From Defluviitaleaceae bacterium (lineage in GTDB: Bacteria; Bacillota; Clostridia; Lachnospirales; WQUN01), in the NCBI GenBank assembly GCA_009781725.1, contig WQVF01000001.1, positions 62,001 through 126,000 on the forward strand: a stretch of DNA of 64,000 nucleotides. The letters are read 5' to 3'. Position numbers and translations under genes: made by a program. This document shows positions 28,018-37,037 of the stretch, in pieces. Position 1 is the stretch's first letter. The number at the start of each line of letters is the position of its first letter. The notes beneath the pieces are model-generated. The model did not search any database. It was given only the letters and a program-made list of their open reading frames with translations, and was not told where the DNA came from.

Positions 28018-30321
28018 ATGTTAAATTACAATTCAGAAGCCCAGATATGGGAAGAAGCTTTGCCGCTAGGCAATGGACGCATTGGTGCGATGGTCTGGTC
28101 TGGTGTATCCACAGAGAAGATTTCTCTTAATGATGATACGCTTTGGTCTGGCTATCCCAGGGATACAAATATCCCAGGAACCGCCACACATTATGCCACT
28201 GCTCAAAAATTGGCAATGGACGGCAAGTATCACGAAGCTCAACAGCATATAGAGACCCATATACAAGGGAGCTTTACCCAGGGCTATCTGCCAATGGGAG
28301 AATTACTGCTAGAGATGGACAACATCGGCGGTAATGTATCTAACTACCACCGCAAGCTAGATATAACCAACGCCATATGCACATCTGGATACCAGAAAAA
28401 CGGCACCGCTTTTACTCGTGAGTCCTTTGTAAGTGCTCCTGACCAAGTACTTGTTATGAAATTGGCCGCAAACAAACCAGCATCAATAAGCTTTGATACC
28501 AAATTCACCTGTCAGTTGCGTTTCGACATAAGCAGCCAAGACAACCGTCTGGTATTAGAAGGCATTGCCCCATCAGATGTGCGCCCCCTAAACCACTTTA
28601 ATGACCAACCCATCGTTTATGAAGATGACCATGAAAAGCGTGGTTTGTCCTTTACCGCCATTGTAGATATTGAAACGGTTAACGGTAAAGTCATAGCTAA
28701 AAACGATACCCTTCGCGTAGAAGGAGCAGACGAAGTTATTATCCGGCTGTGTTGCCGCACCAGTTACAATAACGCAAAATACCGCGATTGCTGCGAAAAA
28801 GACCTTAGCACAGCACTAAGGCAAAATTATAAACGCTTGATATCTCGCCATATAGAGGATTATCAAGCCTTATACAACCGGGTAGAAATATCATTTGGTA
28901 CGCACAAGAACGACCCCATCATTATACTGCCCGAGCGGTTGGCAAAGTGGGAGCAATCAGAAAATGATCCAGCTCTTTTCGCGCTGCTATTCCAATATGG
29001 GCGATACTTGATGATTGCGGGCTCACGACCCGACTCAATCCCTCTCAACCTTCAAGGGATATGGAATCCCCATTTGCATCCACCATGGAGCAGTAATTAC
29101 ACCACAAATATAAACACAGAAATGAACTACTGGCCTGCGGAAATTACTAATTTATCCGAATGTCATAAGCCTCTAATAGATTTTGTTGATAGGCTAAGGA
29201 TAACAGGAGCAAAAACCGCGCGGGAGTATTACGGCGCGGGTGGGTTTACAGTTCACCATAATGCCGATATATGGGGTCAATCTACACCTGTTGGCGAGGA
29301 TTGCGTAGGTGCAGCTGTTTATGCCTTTTGGCCAATGGCGGCAGGTTGGTTTTCCGCCCATGCGTTTGAACATTATCTGTTTAGCATGGATGAATACTTT
29401 TTAAGGCAAACCGCCTGGCCTATCATCCGAGACGCGGCTCGGTTTTACTTGGATGTTTTAGTGGAAGATGCTGACGGAACTTTGATTTTCGCGCCTTCCA
29501 CATCCCCAGAAAATCACTTTATGCACGAAGGAAAACCATGCAGTGTAAGCAAAACGGCAACTATGACAACCGCAATTATTAAGGAAACCTTAGCCAACGC
29601 TGTGCATTGCTGCAATATACTGGGCGAGTCGTCTGTCATCAAGGAAAAACTCCTAAAAGCCTTGGGGCGTTTGCCGGATTATCAAATAGGCTCAAAAGGA
29701 GAGTTCTTGGAATGGAGCGAAGAACTCCCCGAACATGACCCATATCACCGTCATACATCACACCTATACCCATTGCATCCGGGTAGAGAAATAAAATGCG
29801 GCACGGCATTAGCAAATGCCTGTGCCCGCACCATAGAACTACGCGGTGGAGAGGGAACAGGCTGGGCACTGGCATGGCGGGTTAATCTATGGGCAAGGCT
29901 GCAAGAAGCGGAAAAGGCATTTGAATGCCTTAAAAAGCAATTGCGGCCAACGGTAGGCAGGCTGGGAGGCTGTTATCCCAATCTGTTTGGCGCACATCCA
30001 CCCTTCCAGATTGACTCCAACTTTGGCGCATGTGCAGGTATCGCGGAAATGCTGCTGCAAAGCGATGCCGAGCCAAGCGCACCAAAAACCATTATGCTGC
30101 TGCCGGCCTTACCAAAAGCACTGGGAACAGGCTATGTAAAAGGCTTGCGGGCAAGAGGCGGGGTGACAGTGTCTATTTTCTTTGAAGATGGGGCATTAAA
30201 ATCGTCGGAGCTTACTTTGGATGCCAATTTATCACCACAAGAATTTAGTATCCGTTATAAAGATCATGAACAAATTACTACACTATACCCCGGAAAGACT
30301 TGTGTGTTTGGAGTGGATTAA
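28018..30321 (+). CDS. GH95 alpha-L-fucosidase (or alpha-L-galactosidase)
   Basis: 767 residues; the ATG at 28018 follows TAGGAGGGC, which lies in the end of the GH35 gene. Family marks: PLGNGRIGAMVW, ISLNDDTLWSG, NTEMNYWPAE, HHNADIWGQS, STSPENHF, RHTSHLYPLHPG, GEGTGWALAWRVNLWARL and FQIDSNFGACAGIAEMLL, i.e. the N-terminal beta-domain plus the (alpha/alpha)6 barrel. It is an inverting hydrolase of alpha-1,2-fucose or L-galactose on glycans. With no signal peptide it works in the cytoplasm together with the GH35 enzyme. Confidence 0.93.
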   Translation: MLNYNSEAQIWEEALPLGNGRIGAMVWSGVSTEKISLNDDTLWSGYPRDTNIPGTATHYATAQKLAMDGKYHEAQQHIETHIQGSFTQGYLPMGELLLEMDNIGGNVSNYHRKLDITNAICTSGYQKNGTAFTRESFVSAPDQVLVMKLAANKPASISFDTKFTCQLRFDISSQDNRLVLEGIAPSDVRPLNHFNDQPIVYEDDHEKRGLSFTAIVDIETVNGKVIAKNDTLRVEGADEVIIRLCCRTSYNNAKYRDCCEKDLSTALRQNYKRLISRHIEDYQALYNRVEISFGTHKNDPIIILPERLAKWEQSENDPALFALLFQYGRYLMIAGSRPDSIPLNLQGIWNPHLHPPWSSNYTTNINTEMNYWPAEITNLSECHKPLIDFVDRLRITGAKTAREYYGAGGFTVHHNADIWGQSTPVGEDCVGAAVYAFWPMAAGWFSAHAFEHYLFSMDEYFLRQTAWPIIRDAARFYLDVLVEDADGTLIFAPSTSPENHFMHEGKPCSVSKTATMTTAIIKETLANAVHCCNILGESSVIKEKLLKALGRLPDYQIGSKGEFLEWSEELPEHDPYHRHTSHLYPLHPGREIKCGTALANACARTIELRGGEGTGWALAWRVNLWARLQEAEKAFECLKKQLRPTVGRLGGCYPNLFGAHPPFQIDSNFGACAGIAEMLLQSDAEPSAPKTIMLLPALPKALGTGYVKGLRARGGVTVSIFFEDGALKSSELTLDANLSPQEFSIRYKDHEQITTLYPGKTCVFGVD

Positions 30322-30323
30322 CA

Positions 30324-31175
30324 ATGACGGTATTTCCTACCGGCGCAAGTGCAATGTTCCCATTCGAAAAATTTTCTGATGTAACAATGTATCAGTTTGG
30401 GCATATGTACTGCGTGCCAGGGTATACATTTGGCCCTTTTGAATGGAATCATTATCTATTCCATTATATAATCGCGGGCAAAGGAGTTTTGTTTTCCACA
30501 GACAGTACTGGCAGGACACATAAGTATCCGCTAAAAGCCGGACAGGGATTTATGATTTGGCCAGGCCAAAGCAACACTTACCAAGCAGATGCAGATGAAC
30601 CGTGGGAATACGCGTGGGTTGAGTTTGATGGATTGCTGGCGCAGGAATTGGTTGCGCAAGCAGGGCTTGATTACAATAATCCTATATATGACACCAGCAA
30701 AATAGATAATCAAGAAAAAATGGCGATTTCTATAATGGATATTGCTGCAAACGAGCATTTATCTCCACTGGTGCTAATGGGTAGAATGTACGCTTTTCTT
30801 GACTTGCTTGTTACATCATCGGCACGTCGCAATGTGGCTAATGCCGAAAGCCCCAGGCGTTATCACATACGCAAAGCTATTACTTATATAACCCATAATT
30901 ATTGTAATGACATTACTGTCCAAGATATAGCAAATAACTGCAATGTTAACCGTAGTTACCTAAGCCGTATCTTTAAGCAAACGCTAAACTCTTCCCCTAC
31001 TCAGTTTTTGATAGATTACAGGATAAAAAAAGCGTGCGAGCTGCTGGCAAATAGCGATCATAGTATCGGGGAAATTGGCGCATTGGTGGGATACCCTAAT
31101 CAGTTAAACTTCTCTCGTGCATTTAAACGAGAGCTAGGAGTATCCCCCAATAGATGGAAATTTAGCAGATCATAG
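30324..31175 (+). CDS. AraC-family regulator with cupin sensor domain
   Basis: 283 residues from the ATG 2 bp after the GH95 stop; a later Met at 30354 is an alternative start. The N-terminal cupin (about residues 15-110) has HYLFHYIIAGKGVLF and LKAGQGFMIWPGQ, a sugar-sensing fold. The C-terminal double helix-turn-helix has ITVQDIANNCNVNRSYLSRI and LVGYPNQLNFSRAFKRELG. It is soluble. It ends the first sugar operon and lies just upstream of a second transporter set, which it may control through direct repeats at 31261-31322. Confidence 0.9.
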   Translation: MTVFPTGASAMFPFEKFSDVTMYQFGHMYCVPGYTFGPFEWNHYLFHYIIAGKGVLFSTDSTGRTHKYPLKAGQGFMIWPGQSNTYQADADEPWEYAWVEFDGLLAQELVAQAGLDYNNPIYDTSKIDNQEKMAISIMDIAANEHLSPLVLMGRMYAFLDLLVTSSARRNVANAESPRRYHIRKAITYITHNYCNDITVQDIANNCNVNRSYLSRIFKQTLNSSPTQFLIDYRIKKACELLANSDHSIGEIGALVGYPNQLNFSRAFKRELGVSPNRWKFSRS

Positions 31176-31185
31176 TTCGTATCAC

Positions 31186-31246
31186 AAAAAGCCCATATGC
31201 ATCTGATTGTTCGCATTGCGAAAGATCAGATGCACATGGGCTTTTT
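31186..31246 (+). terminator. Intrinsic terminator after the AraC gene
   Basis: Long stem AAAAAGCCCATATGCATCTG mirrored by CAGATGCACATGGGCTTTTT. It starts 10 bp past the stop codon and closes the first sugar operon. Confidence 0.87.
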
Positions 31247-31305
31247 GCTATGTCACATTGGGATATAAATATCACATCATGATCATTTTTGGTTGTGTAA
31301 GGATA

Positions 31306-31334
31306 TTTACGCTATCACACGTCTCCCTTATGAT
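31306..31334 (+). promoter_or_regulatory. Promoter of the second sugar transporter operon
   Basis: -35 TTTACG (4/6) and -10 TATGAT (5/6) with 17 bp spacing. Upstream and overlapping are direct repeats GGATAT (31261 and 31301) and ATCACA (31271 and 31314), the kind of arrangement an AraC regulator binds. Confidence 0.5.
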
Positions 31335-31361
31335 AATTACTGTAATGCATGAAGAATTTAA

Positions 31362-31384
31362 GGCAATTTTTGTTGAAAATTGCC
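31362..31384 (+). other. Leader hairpin before the binding-protein gene
   Basis: Perfect stem GGCAATTTT-TGTTG-AAAATTGCC located 11 bp upstream of the AAGGAGG ribosome site. It has no U-run, so it is more likely an mRNA-protecting or translation-modulating structure than a terminator. Confidence 0.5.
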
Positions 31385-31408
31385 CAAATTATCTAAGGAG
31401 GATGTGCA

Positions 31409-33184
31409 ATGAAAAGGATTTTACTACTTGTGGCTCTGTTATTGGTCGCACTGATTGTGACAGTGGCCTGCAACAGTAACGGAGAAGAAGATGCACCAGC
31501 GGCTGAAGCTACACCCACCCCAGCTCCAGCACCTGACGAACAAACCCAAGACCCAGCAGACGAGGTAGAACCAGATGCACCAAGCGATTTTGATGGGCCA
31601 TTTTACTTGGCACCCTTAGCAAACCCAATAACGTTGCGCCTTGGTGTTGGCATTGGCGACCCAGGACCAACTGTAAGGGCCGGACTTACCCCAGATATGG
31701 GTGCGCATAACCAATTTATCTATGAGCGCATTGGAGCCGAGCTTTACTACATGTGGGCACTACCTGCAGATCAGGCCGGTGAGAGATTTAACCTATCACT
31801 TGCAACAGGTGACATACCCGACATTATGACTCTTTCCCAAGTACAGTTTTTTGAGCTGGCAGAACATGGCCAACTGCGCTGCCTAAGAGACGCTTTTGAA
31901 CGCTATGCTCGCCCAGAAATTAAAGAAATGTTTGCGGACTTGGACAATGTGCCACTAGATATAGCTACAGTCAACGGCGAACTACTGGCTATCCCGCACG
32001 TACTAGACCCCGCTCAAGGTTTGGGTCAACTATGGTACCGCGGCGACTGGGCAGACGCACTTGACTTCACAACCCCAACAACCATGGATGAACTAGAAAC
32101 AATGATGCAAGCATTTGTTGACAATGAAATGGGCGGCCCTGGCACACGCGGTCTTGGACTGTATGCCAACCCTGTTTCTTGGGCACCTGATACACGTGCT
32201 ATCTTGCATGGTTATGGCTCTTATGTAGGTGGTGCGGCTGGCAACTGGATACACGGCGATGGACAGCTTGTAAACGCGCTAATCCAGCCAGAAACTCAAA
32301 ATGCACTCAACCGTCTTCGCAGCTGGTATGCCAGCGGGATAATCCATCCTGAGTTTGCTACATTTAACATCGACCAAGTACAAGCTGAGCTTGCTGCCGG
32401 TAGAGTTGGCGTTATCTCTGGCGAATGGTGGCTTGGCCACTGGGGCGGCGTTATCTCCAGTATGGAATACGACCCGAACGTAGAATGGCGCGTTACTAAT
32501 ATAGTACCAGCAGATGGTGCCGCAGGCCGCACTATCCGCGCAGCCGCAAATATCAGTAACTTCCGCGTGCTTAGTGCAGATGCTCCAGAAGGCGCAGAAG
32601 AAGCACTTATAAAAATGCTTAACTGGTTTTGGGAAATCTTCTTTGTTGCAGAGCCATTTGCATATATAGAAGACGACTTTATCCAAACCGGCGAACCTGG
32701 TGCGTTTGTTTGGAACTGGTGGCCAATCCTTATTTGGAACGCGTACGAACAACAAACCAACTTTGATATGGTAAACGCAGCTATCCAAGCAGGCAGCACC
32801 GATGGGCTAACATCCATCTTGCAAGTTGACCTTTTCAACTCATACCAAATGCTGTTTAACGACGCAACCTTTGACGATTGGTGGAGCACCGAGCGCGCAT
32901 GGGGCGAGTGGTTTACTCGTGTGTCTCCTGACGGCGGTTGGGGTACCAATGTTGAAATAGTAAGGCGTGGCGCCTTTATAGAAAGTGCCTTTACAGGACC
33001 ACCAACAGAAACACATCTTTCTCGCGGTTCTGTACTGCATGATATGTGGCTTGAGTTTTATGCGGGCTATGTGATGGGCAACCTGCCAGAAAGCGAGTGG
33101 GATGTTTTTGTTGCCAGCTGGCTTGCAACAGGTGGTGCCGACTGGACAGCAGAAATTAACGAGCAGTTTAACAGAATGCAATAG
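31409..33184 (+). CDS. LplA-type sugar-binding lipoprotein
   Basis: 591 residues with lipobox VTVAC (Cys21), then an Ala/Pro/Glu-rich linker to about residue 60 and a large-type solute-binding domain. Typical segments are SLATGDIPDIMTLSQVQF, LLAIPHVLDPAQGLGQLWYR and YASGIIHPEFATF. It is extracytoplasmic and partners the two permeases that follow. Strong ribosome site AAGGAGG. It is distinct in sequence from the other binding proteins here, so it probably has a different ligand. Confidence 0.92.
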   Translation: MKRILLLVALLLVALIVTVACNSNGEEDAPAAEATPTPAPAPDEQTQDPADEVEPDAPSDFDGPFYLAPLANPITLRLGVGIGDPGPTVRAGLTPDMGAHNQFIYERIGAELYYMWALPADQAGERFNLSLATGDIPDIMTLSQVQFFELAEHGQLRCLRDAFERYARPEIKEMFADLDNVPLDIATVNGELLAIPHVLDPAQGLGQLWYRGDWADALDFTTPTTMDELETMMQAFVDNEMGGPGTRGLGLYANPVSWAPDTRAILHGYGSYVGGAAGNWIHGDGQLVNALIQPETQNALNRLRSWYASGIIHPEFATFNIDQVQAELAAGRVGVISGEWWLGHWGGVISSMEYDPNVEWRVTNIVPADGAAGRTIRAAANISNFRVLSADAPEGAEEALIKMLNWFWEIFFVAEPFAYIEDDFIQTGEPGAFVWNWWPILIWNAYEQQTNFDMVNAAIQAGSTDGLTSILQVDLFNSYQMLFNDATFDDWWSTERAWGEWFTRVSPDGGWGTNVEIVRRGAFIESAFTGPPTETHLSRGSVLHDMWLEFYAGYVMGNLPESEWDVFVASWLATGGADWTAEINEQFNRMQ

Positions 33185-33203
33185 CAGTACTTGAAGTGAA
33201 TGG

Positions 33204-33246
33204 AGGGCGCGGTTTGGATGTTTATTGTCTGAATCGCGCCCGCTTT
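33204..33246 (+). terminator. Attenuator-like hairpin after the binding-protein gene
   Basis: GGGCGCGGTT...AATCGCGCCC stem followed by GCTTTT, 20 bp after the stop codon. It is a leaky terminator or 3' stabiliser that would leave more binding-protein than permease mRNA. Confidence 0.6.
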
Positions 33247-33272
33247 TACCCTTTGTATGTGGAGGTGTATGT

Positions 33273-34193
33273 ATGACTAAGCCAAGAATCCGCAAACACA
33301 AAAGCGGCCAGCTTAGAAGAGAAATTCCTTTTTATCTGATGCTTTTGCCAGCACTTGTTTTACTGATTATTTATTCCTACCTTCCGATGGCTGGTCTTGT
33401 TATGGCTTTTCAAAATTTTAGGCCAATACTTTCTTTCGCAAATTCGCCCTTTGTTGGGCTTGAAAATTTTCGTTTTATTATTGCTCTTCCTACTTTCCAG
33501 CGAGCATTTCGCAATACGGCCATTATCGCGTTCTGGCGGATTGTCACAGGTCTTTCTGTCCCACTGCTACTAGCTATACTTCTTAACGAAGTCCGTAGAA
33601 AATGGTTTGCGCGTGTTGTACAGACTACTATCTTTTTGCCGTTCTTTTTATCATGGGCGGTGCTAGGTGGGGTTGTGCGTGAGGTGTTTTCTCTTGGCGG
33701 GCCTGTTAACCAGGTCATTGCCTTGGTTGGTGGGGATCCTATCATGTTTATGGGCAACAACAACTGGTTTAGGGCAATCTTGGTAAGTACCCACACATGG
33801 CAAAGCATGGGTATTAACCTGATTATTTTCCTTGCGGCTATTACCAATATTGACGTAAGCCAGTATGAGGCCGCTGATATCGATGGCTGCAATAAGCTAA
33901 AACAGGTTTGGCATATTACACTACCTGGTATGCTGCCCATTATTATTTTGCTTTCTACCTTAGCAATCGGTCAGCTGCTAAACGCTGGGTTTGAGCAGGT
34001 AATGGTGCTATACAGCCCCATTGTTTACGAATCTGGCGATATTTTGGATACCCTTGTTTATAGAATGGGTATAGGCCAGCAGTTGTTTTCGCCTGCTGCA
34101 GCTATTGGGCTTTTTAGAGGGCTTCTATCACTTGTACTTGTGGGCATTGCGTATTGGTCTGCTTATAAATTTAGCGATTATCGCATCTTTTAG
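33273..34193 (+). CDS. Sugar ABC transporter permease (LplB type)
   Basis: 306 residues from the ATG after GTGGAGG. Six TM segments; N-terminal FYLMLLPALVLLIIYSYLPM and MAFQNFRPILSF; EAA loop YEAADIDGCNKLKQVWHITL. First channel subunit of the second importer. Confidence 0.93.
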   Translation: MTKPRIRKHKSGQLRREIPFYLMLLPALVLLIIYSYLPMAGLVMAFQNFRPILSFANSPFVGLENFRFIIALPTFQRAFRNTAIIAFWRIVTGLSVPLLLAILLNEVRRKWFARVVQTTIFLPFFLSWAVLGGVVREVFSLGGPVNQVIALVGGDPIMFMGNNNWFRAILVSTHTWQSMGINLIIFLAAITNIDVSQYEAADIDGCNKLKQVWHITLPGMLPIIILLSTLAIGQLLNAGFEQVMVLYSPIVYESGDILDTLVYRMGIGQQLFSPAAAIGLFRGLLSLVLVGIAYWSAYKFSDYRIF

Positions 34194-34205
34194 GGGGTCG
34201 CAAAA

Positions 34206-35120
34206 TTGGAAACTACAAAAACCAGCAATAGGATAAAAACCAGTACTAGCCGCAAGATATTTACGTGGGGTAATACTGTCTTTTTGACTCTGGTAACTTT
34301 ACTGTGTGTAAGCCCGATGCTTCATTTATTAGCCGTGTCATTGTCTACTAATGTGTATGTAATCGGTGGACAGGTTTCTTTTTGGCCGCGCGGCTTTACC
34401 ACTGCCGCTTATGAACACTTGGCGGTACAGCCAGAGTTTTTTAGAGCTATTTGGATATCCATCCAGCGGGTGGCACTTGGTACCGCTATTAATATGATTT
34501 TGGTTGTGTTGGTGGCATATCCTCTTTCTAAGGAAGTAAAAGTGTTTAGGGCGCGGACAATATTTGCTTGGATTTTTGCTTTTACAATGTTCTTTGGCGG
34601 GGGGCTTATCCCTTTGTTTTTTGTGGTACATCATACTGGGATTATGGGTACTATATGGGCATTGGTACTGCCCGGCGCAATTAATGTATGGCACGCTGTT
34701 ATGCTTCTTAACTTTTTTAGGGGTGTACCAAAGGAGCTTGAAGAGGCAGCACACATGGATGGTGCAAACCACATGATTACATTGGTAAAGGTATTTTTAC
34801 CTCTGTCGCTACCGGCACTGGCTACTATTTTGTTATTTACCATGGTTGGGCACTGGAATGCCTGGTTTGATGGTATGATATTTATGCGTTCACCTGCTGA
34901 CTTTCCGCTTTCTACTTATCTATCTATGCTGGTAATGCAAGCTGATGTTACTGCTCGCGTGATGCTTACACCGGAAGAAATAATGGCCTTGGCCGAAGTG
35001 GATGACAGGACAATACGCATTGCGCAGATATTTCTTGGGGCACTGCCTATAATGGCTGTATACCCATTTTTACAGCGGTATTTTGTAAAAGGCATAGTAG
35101 TGGGTAGTGTAAAAGGATAA
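34206..35120 (+). CDS. Sugar ABC transporter permease (YtcP type)
   Basis: 304 residues with a TTG start preceded by AGGGGG. Six TM segments; FFGGGLIPLFFVVHHTGI signature; EAA loop LEEAAHMDGANHMITLVKVF; ends FLQRYFVKGIVVGSVKG. Second channel subunit, 12 bp after the LplB-type gene. Confidence 0.93.
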   Translation: METTKTSNRIKTSTSRKIFTWGNTVFLTLVTLLCVSPMLHLLAVSLSTNVYVIGGQVSFWPRGFTTAAYEHLAVQPEFFRAIWISIQRVALGTAINMILVVLVAYPLSKEVKVFRARTIFAWIFAFTMFFGGGLIPLFFVVHHTGIMGTIWALVLPGAINVWHAVMLLNFFRGVPKELEEAAHMDGANHMITLVKVFLPLSLPALATILLFTMVGHWNAWFDGMIFMRSPADFPLSTYLSMLVMQADVTARVMLTPEEIMALAEVDDRTIRIAQIFLGALPIMAVYPFLQRYFVKGIVVGSVKG

Positions 35121-35123
35121 GGG

Positions 35124-36671
35124 ATGATGCATATGAAAAAACTGCCACCAATTATGGGATGGTCTACATGGAACCAGTTTAAGCAAGATATATCTGAGGG
35201 GATAGTATTGGGTGTGGCAAAGGCCATTAGAGATAATGGCCTTTTGGCTGCTGGTTATAATTATATAAACTTGGACGATTGCTGGCAGGCCAGCCAAAGA
35301 GATGAAAATATGCGGCTTGTTTTTGATATAGGCCGGTTTCCAAACAAAGAAGGTATTGCGGCAAAGCTAAATGAGATGGGATTTAAGGCCGGAATATATT
35401 CCTCCAGCGGAAGCCTCACATGTGAGGATATGCCAGGCAGCTTTGGATACGAAACTTTGGACGCTATGACTTTTGCCGCATGGGGGTTTGAATACTTGAA
35501 ATACGACTACTGTCATGTTGTGGATTTACCAACAGATCCACACTACAAGGAGAGTAATTTTGCGACAGAAGTACCACCTATATTGTATGTAGGGATATCA
35601 ACAGGTAGCAATGAACTTGTAATCCCCGCTCTTGATGGTGAGCTAGTATCTCCCGCAGTCATTAAAGATGATGCCATACATGGCTTAAACTGCCCAAGGG
35701 CATCTTGTACATTCACCTTTGATGTGCCAACAGCTGGGCAGTACCAGGTAGCAATAGGCTACATAAAAAAAGAGTCTCACCACAAAAAATTTCTTCTACT
35801 TTCCGTAAACGGTATGCCCGCTGCACAGGTGTGGTTTCCTACCACTAGTGGGTGGCATTCGCCTAGCCGCGTAATGGCTATGGTTGATTTGCAAGCAGGA
35901 AGAAACACCATAACACTCACAAACCCCATACGCGGCCAAAGAGATGATACATTACTACGCTATACACGTATGGGCGACGCATTAAAAAAGGCCGCTTTGC
36001 AGCATAAACGGCCTATTTTTTATGCTATTTGTGAGCATGGACGTACGCAGCCGTGGGAATGGGCTGGAGACTTTGCATCCTCGTGGCGGGTTTCTGGTGA
36101 TATTTTTGCCAAGTGGGAAGGGGTGCTCAAGTGCTATGAAGCGGCGGCTGATTTATGGAGGTACCAGCAACCTGGATCATACAATGACCCCGATATGCTG
36201 GAAGTAGGTGTTGGCGATTTAACGCTGGAGCAAAGCCGCAGCCATTTTGTACTTTGGTGTATGCTTAGCGCGCCCCTTATATTGGGCTTGGATGTACGGC
36301 AAATTAACGCCGAAATCTTGCGGCTTATTACAAACCCAACTCTCATTGCCATCAATCAAGATAAGCTGCTTGTTCAAGCATCACGCACGGTATTGCAGCC
36401 GGGATTGGACTTGCTGCTAAAACCCCTGGAAGATGGCCGTTTTGCATTATGTTTATTCAACAAAACAGACATGCCCATAAATGATATAAGCATATGTCTT
36501 AGCGATATTACGCGGTACGATAATCGGATATGTATGCAGGCAAGCAGTGTCTTGTTGGCAAAAGACTTGCTTGACTCATCTGTGGATTGGTTTTTTATGG
36601 GAGAGTATATTAGTATAGCTAATCTTCAACCCTATTGTGTTTCGTTATTTGTGATAGGTGCATCCGCCTAA
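35124..36671 (+). CDS. GH27 alpha-galactosidase with an inserted carbohydrate-binding-like domain
   Basis: 512-515 residues; three ATGs (35124, 35127, 35133) are possible, and the last gives the best spacing to AAGGATAAGGG. Numbering from 35133: barrel start PIMGWSTWNQF, NLDDCWQ, nucleophile Asp125 in YLKYDYCH, acid/base Asp354 in SYNDPDMLEVG. Between these, residues ~145-272 form an extra beta-rich segment (SCTFTFDVPTAGQYQVAIGY ... LQAGRNTITLTN) that looks like a CBM35/CBM6-type jelly roll inserted in the barrel. No signal peptide, so it acts on imported alpha-galactosides. Last gene of the operon. Confidence 0.9.
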   Translation: MMHMKKLPPIMGWSTWNQFKQDISEGIVLGVAKAIRDNGLLAAGYNYINLDDCWQASQRDENMRLVFDIGRFPNKEGIAAKLNEMGFKAGIYSSSGSLTCEDMPGSFGYETLDAMTFAAWGFEYLKYDYCHVVDLPTDPHYKESNFATEVPPILYVGISTGSNELVIPALDGELVSPAVIKDDAIHGLNCPRASCTFTFDVPTAGQYQVAIGYIKKESHHKKFLLLSVNGMPAAQVWFPTTSGWHSPSRVMAMVDLQAGRNTITLTNPIRGQRDDTLLRYTRMGDALKKAALQHKRPIFYAICEHGRTQPWEWAGDFASSWRVSGDIFAKWEGVLKCYEAAADLWRYQQPGSYNDPDMLEVGVGDLTLEQSRSHFVLWCMLSAPLILGLDVRQINAEILRLITNPTLIAINQDKLLVQASRTVLQPGLDLLLKPLEDGRFALCLFNKTDMPINDISICLSDITRYDNRICMQASSVLLAKDLLDSSVDWFFMGEYISIANLQPYCVSLFVIGASA

Positions 36672-36739
36672 GGGAGTACGTGTGGCACCCTGCGCTTCCT
36701 AAAGATTTTGTATGCCATCATTCCTACAGCCACATTGCA

Positions 36740-36773
36740 AAGCCCCCCAGAATACATAATATTTGGGGGGCTT
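36740..36773. terminator. Intrinsic terminator of the GH27 operon
   Basis: AAGCCCCCCA / TGGGGGGCTT stem with a 14-nt loop, followed by TCATTATTT, 69 bp after the stop. It also sits downstream of the minus-strand tRNA, so it may serve both directions. The 366-bp gap 36672-37037 otherwise holds the tRNA, a promoter and operator-like repeats. Confidence 0.8.
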
Positions 36774-36786
36774 CATTATTTACATA

Positions 36787-36859
36787 TGGGCGGTGGGGGA
36801 CTCAAACCCTCGACTTCCACCACGTCAAGATGGCACTCTATCAACTGAGTTAACCGCCC
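36787..36859 (-). tRNA. tRNA-Val (anticodon GAC), atypical
   Basis: A full 73-nt cloverleaf: acceptor GGGCGGT / ACCGCCC, D stem ACTC/GAGT, anticodon stem CCATC/GGTGG with loop TTGACGT (anticodon GAC), a 5-nt variable loop, T stem GAGGG/CCCCC and discriminator A; CCA is not encoded. Odd positions: A19 with U56 instead of G19-C56 (the elbow pair is kept by covariation), an A50-C64 mismatch in the T stem, G37 and U38 in the anticodon loop. It is isolated, with no other tRNA nearby. Confidence 0.85.
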
Positions 36860-36942
36860 GGGAGAGTGCATTTTAGCATCCGGGACATATTATGTAAAGG
36901 GTAACAGACGCAATAGGATTGTATAGGTGAGAATCACCAATG

Positions 36943-36971
36943 TTGACTAAGGCAATGTAAGGTGATAGCAT
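36943..36971 (+). promoter_or_regulatory. Promoter of the first DUF1861 gene
   Basis: -35 TTGACT (5/6), 17-bp spacer, -10 TAGCAT. An inverted repeat TGTAAGGT-N18-ACCTTACA (36956-36989) covers the -10 box, placing a likely repressor over the promoter. Confidence 0.5.
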
Positions 36972-36998
36972 TCGGCATGTGACCTTACAGATTGCCCA

Positions 36999-37018
36999 TG
37001 TAACCTTTTGTGTTACCT
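36999..37018 (+). promoter_or_regulatory. 20-bp operator copy 1
   Basis: Reads TGTAACCTTTTGTGTTACCT on the plus strand. Its complement matches the site at 38157-38176 at all 16 defined positions of AGGTAACNNNNAAGGTTACA. It lies between the promoter and the start codon of the DUF1861 gene. Confidence 0.65.
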
Positions 37019-37037
37019 AATCAAGGAGTTGATATCA

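Noticed and set aside
36672-37037. Integrase attachment site at the tRNA-Val
   Set aside because: No integrase gene and no direct repeat of the tRNA 3' end were seen within the window.
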